A stretch of DNA of 64,000 nucleotides from Pardosa pseudoannulata (taxonomy: Eukaryota; Arthropoda; Arachnida; Araneae; Lycosidae). A program made the translations under genes and the position numbers. The stretch covers positions 5,396,257-5,460,256 of the forward strand of contig CM063509.1 in assembly GCA_032207245.1 (NCBI GenBank), in the 5' to 3' direction. Below the pieces are notes generated by a model. The model was not told where the DNA came from, did not search any database, and saw only the letters and a list, made by a program, of their open reading frames with translations. Shown piece after piece: positions 29,434 through 42,766 of this stretch (the first letter of the stretch is position 1; each line of letters begins with the position of its first letter).

Positions 29434-30584
29434 TGTGAAAATTGGAACCAATACATTATTAATAAAATTATTATTTTTATTCATATATTAACAATTAAAT
29501 GGTTCAAATTTATAAATGTGCATGATTAGTTATAATAATAATTAGTAAATCAATCAAATAATGTAATATTTATCATAATAAATGCATCATTTGTTTGTTA
29601 TAAATTGCATTCATTTCGCCTTAGGCCATGAAATTTTACTGAAGGGCTCTATGCAGCCTATGGGTCTTCATACCCTTTCTTAAAAAGAATACAATAACTG
29701 CTCCAACTGAATGAATATTGATGCATATGTTGCAAGGGTGAGTCATATCTCCATGGTAAATGAATTCTTTTTCCCCTCAAAAATAAAAAAATGGAAATAT
29801 TTATTAAAACAAAGATTTTGATAATGATTACTGCAAAACACAAAAAGGGCAAAGAGAAAAAGGAATGAGACTATCTCACTAATTTTTTCTGAAAGATATT
29901 TTAAAAAATTATTTTTGATTAATAGTAGTTATAGTTAGCATTTCTCAGTGATATTTATTTCATTAGTGAGCTTTACAAGTAGATGATTACTATATACATA
30001 GCTGTTAACACCAGTCCTGGTTATAATGTTAAATTAAAATGCCGTTCCAAAATTTGATATCATTTCTCAATGAGTCAAAAATCCAAGGTATTAAGATTAT
30101 CTGATTATTTAGATTCGTTCTTTAAATTAAGTGTTGCAAAACTATTGACCATATCACTTCAAACCAATTATACCATTTAATGTAATGTTTTTAAGACAGT
30201 AATATTTCTCTATAGTTTATTTACTTTGTTTTGTAGAATTAATATCAGGAAGATTTTATATATTTTTAATGTATTTTGAATTATTTAAAAAATATATTAA
30301 TGCATGTATATGTTGGTTTAACTGAATAATTAATGCTGTTTTTTTTATAAGCAAAATATCATGTTAATTTTATTCCTAAGAAATTAATCTTAATTTTTAA
30401 ATTATATTGTTCCAAACTGTTAAAACATCAGTTATGTGTTTTACCATTTAATCAATACTGTTACCAGCTTACTAATGAATATTCATTTTTATGCATTCCT
30501 TTCCTAGTATAATTTTACAATAAGGCAATTTGTCGCAACGTCACAAACTACTATAATGCCCTTCCCATTCATTTTTATGTTTAC

Positions 30585-30690
30585 AACAGCCAATAGACAA
30601 ACAATAAACTTCCATTTGAAACTAAAGCCAGAATTGTCATAATTTGAGAATTTGCCCTACTGCATGAAATCGCCTTATTAGTTTTATTCC
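30585..30690. repeat. Dispersed repeat, copy 2 of 2
   Basis: Reverse-complement partner of the block near 60-185: caacagccaatagacaaaca followed by the tttgaaactaaagccagaat and aatttgagaatttgccctac segments. No coding content is seen. Confidence 0.75.
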
Positions 30691-31498
30691 TCTAAAACTC
30701 TTTCTGATTTCTTTTGAACCCTGAAAACATTTACTGTACGTAAGTAAATACAATTTAAATTTCTCAATATCTTGTTTGCATTAAAAACTTAAACTGGTTC
30801 ATCATCACAATCTTTAGCATTTTTATACCATAAAAACAGGGGTGATGGGCATTATATTACATCTGTGGCAGTATTCCTATTTTACTCATTTCTTGTAGGA
30901 AAGAGAAAGAAAATCTAAAGTAAATTTTTAAACCAACATTAAATTTTGTTTTAAATGTAAGTGAAATATAATGGCTGCTATCTATGCAATAAATAACCAA
31001 ATATCCTAGTAATTTAATTAAAAGTTTTATACATATTTATATTTTAATATATAATAACCTGTGCATGTGTTGGAGAGGACGGGAAATTTTCTAATCAGTT
31101 CTCAAAAATAAATAACAGTAAATTCCTCAGTAATTTAAAATATTTGATGCAGAGCGTGTATGTCTGCTCTTTGTCTATTTTTTATTAAAAAAGTGTATAT
31201 AATTTGGTAAATTTCTCTATATCTAACTTCTATAGTATTTTATCATTTTTATCTAGATAGTTAATAACTGATAAGGCTAGTTTTCTAAACTTTAACCCTC
31301 TGATAATTAAGATCTGAAAAAAAAAAGTTTTAAAAAATTTATAATATTTATTCTGATTTCCTTACTATAACAAATTGAGTATGGGGTAATGAAATCCTAA
31401 CATAAATGCAAAAATGTACAATGGGGGTAGTACCAAACTACAAATTAGAAGCCATACATTTATGATTTTATTAGTTTGAGGGACATTTGATGAGTCTT

Positions 31499-31556
<58 letters not shown>
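31499..31556. repeat. (TC)n(AT)n microsatellite
   Basis: 12 bp of TC then about 46 bp of AT, followed by imperfect TATG repeats. Confidence 0.95.
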
Positions 31557-31559
<3 letters not shown>

Positions 31560-32650
31560 ATGTATGTATATATGTATATATATATATTATATATGACATG
31601 GTCCAGTGTTAAGGCTAATGGAAAACAGTCTTTCTTGATAATAATAAGTTTATTAAATCATAGTTTCATTTAAAAGCAGGAGTAGCGCCATTTTCATTTA
31701 TTCATCGAAGACACTCATAGAGTGTGTTGACAACTCCCAGTTCACCTGCTATCTGACTTGAAATTCTTCAGATATCTTTCTGCTTGATCGGATGATCCCA
31801 AAAGCTTATGCGAGCGTGGGTTTTTTCATTTATTTTATTATTATAAAAGAGTTCCCTTTTTAAAATTGCTTATAACTCACGTAATTTCCAACTACCCCTT
31901 TTTTAGAGCTGACATATATATATCAGCAGTCAACGAGTTAATAAACTAGCTATCTATAAAAAATAAAATTCTGAATTATATTTGTGTATGGCAACCTGTG
32001 TGAAACTTTAAAAATCCTATCTGGATATGAAAATATTTATTGAAAACAATACTTATAAAATCATACATTTTAACACCTTAATGACATTTAATGTTAATAT
32101 TATTATGTGAACAGTATTGTATAAGTTATAGGAAAAACTTATTTATTTCAAAATAATAGTCCAAAGGAATAGGAGAAATCAATTCTTTGTGTGAGAGGAA
32201 AGGGGAGCCTTAAGAAAATAAGGTCACTTAGGTCATAAACTTATTCAATGTTCATGTATATGCTTGCCACTATCCCCTTAAAGAAATATGAGTGATTTAA
32301 ATAAATAGTTAAATTTTAAGAGCTTTTAAAACATTTTGGAGAAATTGTTCCATCAGCCAACATGCCTCAAGAACAAATTAATTCCATGCAAAATTTTATT
32401 TTATTTTTGGTAAAATTCTTCTTTTATTTTTCCGTTTATATTCATATCACAACAGTTTGTATTTTGGGGGAATTATGTAGTGTTAAATGGTGTTAATCTT
32501 TCAAGAAAATCATGCTGTTAAAGTTCTGTGTTTTATTCATGCACATTGAGTGCACATTTCTTATGTTACTAATTCTGGTATTATTAGTGTTTAATATTTA
32601 TTTTATTATTTGCAAAAACTTATTTAATCTCACAAAACCTCTTTTAAACA

Positions 32651-33283
32651 CAGGCTTGCAATTCTGTCACTTTTTTAAGTAAACAGTCACTTTTTTCATG
32701 GTGTATCACAGCAAAAATCTGTTGTTGAAAAAAAAAATCTGAATTAATAACAAAATATTTTAATTAAAGACCAAAAATGTGAGTTCTAACCTTATTTTTC
32801 TTATTAAAATGTAATTAGTCATATCGTTTCCAGAATTGAGTGATTTTAAAAAGTCGTAAAGAAGTTCCTGAAATCTACATTTGTACTGAAATGTACATTT
32901 AATGCATTAAAGTAATTTACGTCAAAGCACACACATTCTAATCTAGCTATGTACATATTTCAAAACATTAATATATGCAGAAAATTGTGATTATAAAATT
33001 AATGTACTGTATGTATTCAAATCTAATTTATAGATTTTCTTGAATAAAAAGCAATGTTGAGTTGTGTTAAACAAAATTTTTAACCTTTTTTGTATCTGAC
33101 GCTAAAATCATGTCTTGCATGAATCATTTGATTTAGAGTTAAAATAAATAGAAAAATCTTAATAATAACATCTGTAATCAAGAGGAGAATTTTTTTTTTT
33201 TTTCTCCAATGTTTAGTAATTTATTCTGTATTATTTGTCACTTTTCTCACCTTTTTGAAAGAGTGTCAGCAGTTGCAAGCCTG
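32651..33283. mobile_element. CAGGCTTGCA-family element, short copy with perfect 6-bp duplication
   Basis: Perfect 10-bp terminal inverted repeats CAGGCTTGCA/TGCAAGCCTG and a perfect 6-bp duplication TAAACA at 32645-32650 and 33284-33289. The interior is collinear with 15141-16127 but lacks about 270 bp present there. Non-coding. Confidence 0.9.
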
Positions 33284-34459
33284 TAAACAATGTGTTCTTT
33301 ATATATATTTCATTTCATAAAATATCACAGATTTATGTAACAAAAATAATAAAAGATTTTTAACTTTATTTTTCTGAAAATTGTTAAATTTGTTAGTATA
33401 GTTAAAAATTTTAAAAGATTATTAGGTTTAGAAAATTATAAACATCTTTATTAAAGTTGTATTTCTATTTCCTTGTATAATTTAATCTTATTAAGTGTGA
33501 ATCTAAGTCAACTCCTATAGATGTTTTTTTATTTTACTGACTAGTGTATTTTTAAATTTTACTTTATTTTACTGACTAGTGTACTTTTATGTTTTTTGCT
33601 GCTAAATGCTAGCTTGAGGTTAAGAAAAATTTTTGCCAGCAAAACAAAAATAACTAAAATGTATGTCATAATGTGTTATACCAGTAATTCTGTTAAAATA
33701 CCCTTAAATCTCACAATCTTTTGCTGTCCAAGTCCTGTTTGAGTGCTACGTTTCTGGATAAGATGTTTAGAAAAGAAAGAACTATTATGAAATGCTTCTT
33801 TATAGAATGTTATTTCACTCTTTTCCCATTTGATCTTTCATATAATAATAATTTCTCTTATATATTTAAAGACTCTAAATATTTACAATGTTTAGATAAA
33901 TGTCAGTTTTGTTTAAAGGTAAAATTTATATACATACACATATTTAGAAAAGACTAATTCCTATAAATAATATAGCAATCTTTAGTATTATTTATAATTA
34001 ACTTATCTTTATATGGGGAAACATCTATGGAGCAGTATTTTTTTAATGCTTTGGTCATAAATTAAAATTCAAACATTTTACTGCTTATGACAATTGCTGT
34101 AAACTTTAAAAAAAATCTATAGCATTTATTTACAAATAATACGGTTTTTGAAAATAAAGTTGTTTTATAAGTAGGTTTAATAATTATAGCCTCAATGTAG
34201 CTAAATATTATTTTCAAAAATACAATTAATGTATATTATCTTAACACAAAATCTTTGTAATCTCATTTAGAACAATGTTTGCTATGTTGAATCTATATTT
34301 ATTCTAGTCTTTATGTATTCATAAAGCTCTACTTCTTTCTGATAATTTGCAACTTCTTAAACTCGTCCAAGTGTTTTCATTTTTGAACATACAAAATATA
34401 AGTTACATTTAAGTTTTCATTAATAATATTAATAATTGTAGCACTAATGTAAATATATA

Positions 34460-35378
34460 CATTGAAACCTCTCTGATTGGCCACCCCTTCGCACCAAGAA
34501 TATTTGGTCACTTAGAGGGGCTGGCCGCTCTGAAGGGTTTTATTTACTATTATAAAACAATTACTATAATGTGCAATATAAACAAGTCTGACATATATTC
34601 CTTATGTAAATGAAATTTAAAACTCATCTAAAGAGAAAATAGTACTTTATTTCATGCTTCTTTACATTTTTTTAAAGACTACAATTTGTTTCTGTTTGTT
34701 CTGTAGTCTTTGTACTCCTTCAAAATCAAATTTTTTTTTTTTTTTAATGACTTTGTTTATTTCTGTTCTTCTGCAGTTAAATAATTCAGCTAACTTTCTT
34801 GCCCATTTGCCATTCTCATATTCACGAGAACTTCAATGCTCTGCTCGAGATTTAGAAAAATGCATTTCAACATCGTTGCAACTCAGATCACTGACCAATT
34901 AATGAAATGAAACTGCCGTGAATGACATTTTTACTGACAGAGGTGCCATTCTTCCTTAACTTTATCGATTGGAATTCCAAACAAAGGCCCTAAGACACCT
35001 TCAACACTTGATTGTCTAATTCCTCCCTCAGTTTTTTTCTATGAATGGTGCAATAGGGATTTCCTATCTGAAGGGTGTGGGGAGAATACAAAAGACATAA
35101 CGGATTTACTTTTTCTAAGAAAAAGAAGGGGGTCGCGGGAATAGATTTCTCAAGTTATTCCTTTGTTTATATCCAACCATAAACCTGACCTTGAGTTTTT
35201 TTCGTTCAAAATTAAAGCATGGAGTGAGTAGAATTTCCTGAAATATAAAAGGGGCAATCCCACTTGGTGGCTGTTTAGAGGGGGTCGGGTGGCCGCTGAT
35301 GCAGGTTATTTTACCATTTGGTCTATGAGTCGAAAAATGGGCCATTTAGAAGGGTGCCAGCTCGGAGAAGTTTCACTG
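34460..35378. mobile_element. pogo/Tigger-like non-autonomous element (copy 2)
   Basis: TA-flanked; CATTGAAACCTCTCTGATTG at the left and GAGAAGTTTCACTG at the right. Collinear over most of its length with 11043-11985. No intact ORF. Confidence 0.8.
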
Positions 35379-35384
35379 TATATA

Positions 35385-36985
35385 TTAACATTCTCATTTT
35401 TAAACTTTGACAAACCTCTATTACAAGATCTTTTTTTTTTTTTAAATATAAATAATTTTTAGTGCTACTATCTATTTTAAACACTTTATTTCTTCTTAAT
35501 AAAAATTAATAGAAGGTACCAACTGGCATTGAAAAGTGTGTAATTCCCAAAAATCAAATTTTACAAAAGAAGCAAATGAAAAGCAAAAACTAACTTTAAT
35601 TTTTTAAACTGATAATACATTGCTGTTATACATTAAAATAAAACCTAATAAATGCAGTTAGGCTGCTGTAATCACAATTTTTACACTACCTGTGATATCT
35701 TTTAGCATCAACTGGAATTAAGCGACATACCCTGTTGATCCATATATTCAATTCGTATCAGCCAAAAAAAATAGTTTAGCAATTTTTTGGACTTACAACC
35801 TTTTCAATGTCACCAACTCAAATGTAATTTGAATGTTGTATTTGAGAGAATTCAGTTCTTAACTTTTTAAAATTTGTGGTTGTTTTTGTAGATGTTATTT
35901 AAAAATGACAAATTGATTTGCATGGAATAAGTAATACCTGTTTACCATTGTTGCTAGAGGTTGTTTTAAATATAGGCATTTGTAGTTTCAAAAATTCATG
36001 TTTTTTATTCCATATTGCAATTTATAATTTATAAGGTTGTATTAAAGTGATTGATTTGCATTTAAACTAAACATTCTTAGGCAGAGAGTGAATGGCCTAA
36101 ATTAGCAAAATGGAAATAATATGTATCTTACATATGTTGCAATGTTCATTAATACTGTTATATCTTGTGATAAAACTGTCTTATTACTTTCTAGAATAAT
36201 TAGATAATATAGAACTAATAGTGATAACAACATAAATCTTCTCAATTCACTTGAAAATGACTATTTCATAATTTTCTCTACTTAATCACTGTATTATAAT
36301 TTAAAAAAAAGTTGTGAATACACTATTAGACTATTTAAGTATACTACTTGAGTTTGAAAGGGAACTGTGTAATATATATATTAATATAGTTAAAGTAATT
36401 TATATGTAATTTATATAGTGAAACCTGAAATATTTTTTAAAAAATAATAATAAAAAGCTTAAAGGATGTACCACCAATTAATATGTTTTGATTTTTTGAA
36501 ATAAAAATTTCCATTAAATAAATGTTTACTAAAGAGGAAAGTATTTTTTAAATTTCTTCAGTATTATATTATTTTGAAACTTTTAAAGAGCTTTGATATT
36601 TTAAAATTTCATGCACTAACAAATTTATTGCCATACAATTTTAATCGCAATAATTGTGTGCATATGAAAAGGTGAAATAAATTAAATTTTCATGGGATCC
36701 TATTAACTATCTGTCTTCCATACTTATGTTATTGGTATTTAAATTTCATTGTTTAAATAAAATTTACCATTAAATTTTAAACACTTTATAATTAATTTCA
36801 TCTCTTCTCCCTCAGTCTGTAAAAGTGGCAAAACATGTTGGGTACTATTTTTTTTTATACCGAAATATGTGATCAGAGAATGACCTATAGGTATTGCGCT
36901 GCCTTATGATAACAAAGCTTGCCTCTCAAATCCTTTTGCTGTCATGGATGATCACTTTTATTTTGAATCAGTTTTAAGTAGTATG
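35385..36985. other. AT-rich intergenic stretch, nothing recognised
   Basis: About 1.6 kb without a supported gene, transposon terminus or strong repeat. Confidence 0.6.
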
Positions 36986-37000
36986 TCCTAATCTGATGAG

Positions 37001-37173
37001 GCCAAACGCTGGCCGATTGGTTAGGGTACTGATTGTCGGTACCAGAGTTCGTGGGTTCGAATCCCACTATGGCATAGATGTTTGTAGCCGTTCGGAATCG
37101 GCTTTAAGCAGTAGGTCCCGGTCTCATTAGCCCTCGTGTTCAAAACAGTAGACTGTAGTGCTCCAAACCAAAC
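37001..37173 (+). mobile_element. tRNA-derived SINE, family 1 (copy B)
   Basis: Preceded by CTAATCTGATGA (36988-36999), which recurs as CTAATCTGAT at 37174-37183. The head has gctggccgattggttagggt and a perfect T-arm-like hairpin gtgggttcgaatcccac. The body atgtttgtagccgttcggaa and ctttaagcagtaggtcccgg is the best-preserved copy in the window. Confidence 0.88.
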
Positions 37174-37190
37174 CTAATCTGATCTGATGA

Positions 37191-37326
37191 GCTGAATGAT
37201 GGCTGAATGGTAGAACGCTGCTCTTCAGAACCGGAGTTCGTGGGTTCGAATCGTGCTGCTGGCAGGGATGTTTGTAGCCGTTCGGAATTGGCTTAAAACA
37301 GTCGACCATAGTGCTCCCAACCAAAA
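37191..37326 (+). mobile_element. tRNA-derived SINE, family 1 (copy C, tandem to B)
   Basis: A second head-to-tail copy: gatggctgaatggtagaacg head, cgtgggttcgaatcgtgct box B, tgtttgtagccgttcggaat body. It has lost the cccggtctcattag segment. Followed by CTAATCTAATGA, resembling the target sequence of copy B, so the pair probably arose at one site. Confidence 0.85.
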
Positions 37327-37710
37327 CTAATCTAATGAAGCCTCATGTTAAAAGTAAAAAAATTACCGTACTGCTCGAAAACAAATCAGAATGTGTAGGA
37401 TTGAATCATATGCAAATCAAGTACATTTGTAGTTGTCATAAATGAATTTTAACCAATTAATGCCTAGCATCTCGTTTTAGAAGCAATTACAAAATAGATT
37501 GTAGAATTTTTACGTTGGATTGATTTTTCCTTTTTAGTGAAAGTAGATGACAATACTATAAACATCTCCCAAATTTACACATGTCTGCTATCATTTATAA
37601 TTTAGTCATTTAGGTGGAGTAGTTTTTTATGACTTCCTGAGCTTCTTATAAAATTCCTCTTTTGGCAGGTGCATCAACAGAAATCCTGACAAATAACTAT
37701 CCATTGTAAA

Positions 37711-38366
37711 CAGGGTTGTAATTTTGACCGGTCAAAACTGATTTTGACCAGGACACTGGATAAAAGTGGTTTTAACTGTCCAGACTGGTCAAAAATGGTC
37801 AGAATTCTTAAAAGTAGTTTTAAATGGTCTTAGTTTTAATATATAATATTGTTTGTAATTAAAAGTGACTTAATAAGCAATAAAAATAGTAGTGCAGTTA
37901 AAAAAAATATTAAAGATGAAAAATAAAGAAGGTTAAAGGCATTAACAAACATAAAATTTGTTGATTTCACAACACATCTAAGAAACTGTTGTGCCAGCTT
38001 TTCATCTACAGAAAGATTACTTTCGAAGTTTGGAGTCATCCAAAATAAATTACAAAATTGTTTAAATTTAGAGACAACTACAAAACTTGTTACTTGTAGC
38101 CGTCTTTTGAATTCATAAATTACTTGCATAAAAATAAGTAAAACTTTTTTTTTATCTTAGTATTATGTTATATTTGTTTTTTGCTGGTGTTATTTATATT
38201 ATGCCATTTTTAACAAATGTAACTTGCCATAATCATAGGCTAGTAAACTATGTTTGATTAGTATTAAATATATTGAAAAGTGAATTTCACTGGTCAAAAT
38301 GGATATTGACCAGGACGGTTAAAACCACTGGTTTAAACCCCCATGGTTAAAACCGATACAACCCTC
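37711..38366. mobile_element. hAT non-autonomous element with 8-bp duplication
   Basis: Starts CAGGGTTGTAATTTTGACCG and ends AAAACCGATACAACCCTC; inverted ends share AGGGTTGTA. A perfect 8-bp duplication ATTGTAAA lies at 37703-37710 and 38367-38374. Repeated GACCGGTCAAAA/ttgaccagga motifs lie near both ends. A minus-strand open stretch (37836-38129) has no motif I can assign. Confidence 0.85.
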
Positions 38367-38732
38367 ATTGTAAAGGTTAACTTTTGAGTAATTTGTTTAC
38401 ATGTCTTAACAAATAAATGTGCTGTTATAAGTTTTTTTTATTAATGACATCCAATTATGTTTAAAATTATAATTTGTCACTATTGAGGATATGCTGTAAT
38501 GCTAAAAGCTGTATACATTTCATATTTTTTTCCTTCTCTCAAGACTTTATAATAACGTAGGTTTAAGATATCGACAAAAATATATTCCTTAGAATTATTT
38601 GTGCATTAATGGGTTAAGTTAAAGGGAAGAAGACCATGAAAGGCCATATTTAAATTAGGGCATAATAAAGGAGGTTGCGAAAGTTAATATACCAATAAAT
38701 GTGATTTTGGTGAAATTATGAGTTTTCATATA

Positions 38733-39489
38733 CAGTCTGTATTGGTTATATGGTCATCTCAGCAGTCCAGAAAAATCAGACCCTATATGCGGAACAATAC
38801 AACTCTATTGAATTGTGGCAGCATTATATTCACCTAATAAACAAATAATTATACTTTTAAGAACATTTTAAAAGTTAATTCAAGAAGTAAAAACTACATT
38901 AAATATATGCAATATTTTTTTTTTGGGAGAGGGGGAATTTATTAGCTTACCTTACTAATCAAATTACAGCACACGTACATATGTACATTCATGTTCAATG
39001 TATTTAAAAATAATCAGATATACGAGTTTGCTTCCTTTTGTTGGTCATTAACACAACTTTTTCTAAATCCCTAATAGCTTTTAAATGCTCATCTGCTGCT
39101 CCGGAATGAGTAAAATAACACCTCAGGTCATGTATGAGACAGATTTCAACCAATAAACAGATGTCCACTTGTTATTAGTGGGGGGCAAGAACTGAGAGAG
39201 GTGGAAAACTCCAACAATGAGTCTACACAAACAAGAAAGGGGGAAAGAGAGGAAAATAAAGGCTTGAATTCAAGTCCTCTCTGATTTTGCATTGACTTCT
39301 TATTTTAAAAAAAAAAATTTGTTGAAAACATGAAACTGACCATATGACAGGTAACAAGAAAAAGAAAATGACTGTACAAGCGGTGCACTTTAACTCATGT
39401 TCCCTATTAGGTTATATGGGACTTTAGAAAACTGACCATATAAGCAGGGTGCCCTTATAAATGGGTGACCATATAGCTGGTACTGACTG
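38733..39489. mobile_element. TA-flanked MITE, pogo-like (757 bp)
   Basis: Ends CAGTCTGTATTGGTTATATGG-like and, inverted, CAGTCAGTACCAGCTATATG; TA at 38731-38732 and 39490-39491. The subterminal gaccatataagcagggtgcc phrase resembles the pogo/Tigger style of the CAGTGAAACC elements. No transposase is visible. Confidence 0.78.
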
Positions 39490-39494
39490 TAGTT

Positions 39495-41000
39495 TTATCA
39501 GTTTAATGCATTATGTAGAAAAAGTAAGAAAAACATTAAGTCATTTAATTTTTATTTACCCAAAAATGTTACAATATGAAATACTTTTATATTGACATTA
39601 GTATAATATCAATAAAAATTTGAGTTACTGGTATATTTACATTTGTTTCATCCTTGAAAGTAAGTTACAACTACCAGTATCTACGGAAACATGGATTTAT
39701 TCCACCTTTTAATTCTATTAATTTTGAAATTGTAGTAATCTATATAATTGAATATTAATTAATAAAAGACTTAGATTTTATGAATGCCACACAAAAAGGC
39801 CATACATTCGTTACCTCTGGGTTAAGGCATCGGTGTCAATTTAATGTGTTTTCATGTTTAAGAATTAAAAAAAAAACATGGTAGTCCAAACTAAACTCAT
39901 CTCCCACCTTAGCAGTTCATAATTCTTTTTAATTATTATATATTTTTCCTTGTATTATATAATATGTTGTTTTATATTATTTTAATTTTTTCTTATACAA
40001 CTGAATTTTATACACTCTTAATATTTTTTTAGGGAGATATTAAATTATTTGAACATTTTATTGCATGTAGATCTATTCAATAAGGAAATGGATGAGTTAT
40101 TAATTTTGGTACTTCAAAGTTCACTATTTTATAGCATTCCAGTTTAAAGCTACTATTAATTAATCTTTTTTTTTATTTTTTAATTTCATTTATATTGAAT
40201 CTGTTAAGTTATATTAAGAAATGTGTATGGTTTCATTATAAAAAGTAACTAATCAGAACAGTTCTGAAACAGTATTTTCTAATAAGTATGCACAATAAAT
40301 GAATTTTATTAGTCTTCAGTTCATGTATTATTAACTTTCTTTTTTTCAGTTTTGGTGGTGTACATAAATTAATGTATAAATGTAACTAATCACAATGAAA
40401 TTGATGATAATATGCAAGTATAAATTTGACATAATGAAATTTCCTTCAAGTTCTATTTTAGTCAGGTTTCACTGTATGCAGAAATTGTTTTATTATGAGT
40501 ATTTCACTATTGTATAAAGATATTTGAAGATTATATATTTTTAAATGATGCTGTATTGAAAAGTGTGTAGTCAACTGGCTGTGTACAGGTCAAAGAGTGG
40601 GTTTGGAGAATTTAGGGCATGTGCAAGCCTGTTAATCCAGCTTTCCACTGCCAAAACCAGAATGGCATTGATTGTGTGAATCAGTGGTTCTTTTCTTTTC
40701 TTTTTACTTTTTCGTGTTTAGTGTACAGACTGCTTTCACATTGTATATGCTTTGTACAGATATGTAAATATGCTTGAAGGTTTTATTAAAATGAGTGCTC
40801 TTTTTGATATGGATTTTTTTTTTCTTTTATCATAATTATATCAATTGGGTCTTGTGTAAGTTAATGTTTACTCAAACCATATAACAGTCTTTATAACTTG
40901 ATTTCTTTTTGTGTGATAGGATAAAAGGTGTTTCATGTGCATTATTCTCTCTCTCTCTTATTGTGTAAATTCATAACCCTTAACTAACATTGCAGTGTCC
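39495..41000. other. AT-rich intergenic stretch, nothing recognised
   Basis: About 1.5 kb without a gene or clear element; a poly-T/TC-rich patch near 40685-40700 and (TC)n near 40948-40958. Confidence 0.6.
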
Positions 41001-41014
41001 TGGGTACTCTAGCA

Positions 41015-41160
41015 CTGAACGATATCCGAGTGGTAGAGCACTTGTCTTCATTACCAGATTTTCAAGTTTTAAATCCCGTTGATAGCATAGATGTTTTTAG
41101 CCAATCAGAATCGGCTTCAAGCAGTAGGTCCCGGTCTCATTATCCCTTGTTAGCAACCCA
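41015..41160 (+). mobile_element. tRNA-derived SINE, family 1 (copy D)
   Basis: Flanked by GGTACTCTAGCA (41003-41014) and GGTACCCTAGCA (41161-41172), a 12-bp duplication with one change. Head gatatccgagtggtagagca; the box B is degraded (caagttttaaatcccg). Body aatcggcttcaagcagtagg then tcccggtctcatta. Confidence 0.87.
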
Positions 41161-41164
41161 GGTA

Positions 41165-41690
41165 CCCTAGCAGATAATAATAAATATTGTATTTCTGTAT
41201 TGAACAGCAATGAATGTTCAATAACTTCTAGTAGGATGGTCTTTTATGTACTCACTCAACAATGTGACGTAGTAAGTGAGCCGAAACAAGCTTCTTGATT
41301 TTTCTGGGTTTTATTCCTACACTCACATTTATGTACATTTTTCATCAGTATTTACACATTTATATACAAGTAGCATTATAAGCATTTAACAATCTCCGTT
41401 TAGCTAAACGTGAACATATCCCGAGAAAACCAAACATTTTCCTCTGAACGCCAGGTCAAGAAATTCAAACCATCTGAGAATAACCTCCTCAGACAAAGCA
41501 TTTCTAGACAATCCCAGAACCTTAGCCTCTCTCCAGTTAGGCACTTAACTTCGCCTTCACTCCAAGAGGGGGGGAAGGATAAAGATTTTCCTGCATTTCG
41601 GAGAGGTGAAGTATAATGTTGCAAAAGACGCACACAACATTCCCGTAGAGGGGGCTAGCTTTGGGCGGGAAAATATAGAATATTTTACAA
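41165..41690. other. GC-richer patch, possible LTR-like or other repeat
   Basis: Compositionally distinct from its flanks, with complementary short ORFs on both strands and no recognised motif. A tail around 41565-41660 is G-rich. I see no matching terminal repeat or duplication, so no class is assigned. Confidence 0.3.
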
Positions 41691-42387
41691 CATCAATCTG
41701 GGATCAAGGTAAATGTGTTGAACCAAGATCTTAGAATCCATGGGGTTCCACCATGCAATTAGCATAATATTTTAAATTCAATGGCTAAGTCTGAGAATGC
41801 AATGAGTATTTGTGTTGCTGATTCTAAATTTGAGGGAACTATGATAAGATACCAAGGAATTTAAGAACCAGTATTATTAGAATTTTAAAAGTAACTCATG
41901 TACTAGCTGACACTCAAGTCAATTTACCTAGAAATCAAGAAAAATATTGCCCCACTACTAGTCCAAAACTAAAAACAAAAACTTCTTATTTAATGTATGA
42001 GCAAGAAAGAAAGCACTATGCTTGTAATGCTGTAGAAAATTTATTTTCAATGCATTTAAAATCTAGAAATAAAACCTAAATAATAATTTTTAGGGGTTTT
42101 GAACTATTGTATTTTTTTAGTTTTATTTTAAAAGTGATTGTGTTTCAATTCTATTTATTTTGATTTTTGAATTTTTTGGCTTTAATTTTACATTTTATTT
42201 GAAATAATTATAAAAATTTATTTCTTTATCTATATCTAATTAAAAATCAGAGGTGTTTTCGTTCCAAGGAAACTCTGGAATTCTAAAAGGTTTACTTTGA
42301 AAGCTAATCAAAAAATGCAGAACATTATCTATGATTCAAATAATTTTTCAACTGCTATGACACTGTATAATAGACTGTGAATCTTAA

Positions 42388-42766
42388 CACATTGTTGACC
42401 GGCAATTTTACTGAAAATTTATCTCATGTCACTGGCTATTAGCACAATTTGATTCATAATCACTCGGACAATCAGATAAAGTATCCATGTATAATTCATT
42501 GAAAGATTCTTCATTACGTTTCATCATTTTTTTTTATTATTTTTTTAATTATTAAATATTTTTTACAGCAAAAGAATTGGCGGGTCTTATAAGCGAGAGA
42601 AACAGCTTGTGTTATACTGACCAACACTTGCACTGTATGGTCGCCAACATAGAAACAACAGTGATGTAAAAAAAAAAAAAAGAAACGCATCACGAGTTTA
42701 CTTGTGGCCAGTCAGTAATGTTCGGCCATAAAAACACAAGTTAACTCTTGACCGGTCAACAATGTG
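42388..42766. mobile_element. piggyBac-type MITE (379 bp), long perfect ends
   Basis: TTAA at 42384-42387 and 42767-42770. Terminal inverted repeats CACATTGTTGACCGG and CCGGTCAACAATGTG are perfect over 15 bp. Further in, cactggctattagcac and acttgtggccagtcagtaat hint at imperfect inner repeats. No coding content. Confidence 0.87.

Larger units (their letters stand above)
28080..30580. other. AT-rich intergenic stretch with microsatellites
   Basis: No gene or recognisable transposon. Contains (TA)n at 28237-28294 and 29384-29429, and a G-run near 29157-29167. Confidence 0.6.

Noticed and set aside
41400..41633. Overlapping open frames on both strands
   Set aside because: Mutual shadows in a GC-richer repeat patch; neither matches a known family.
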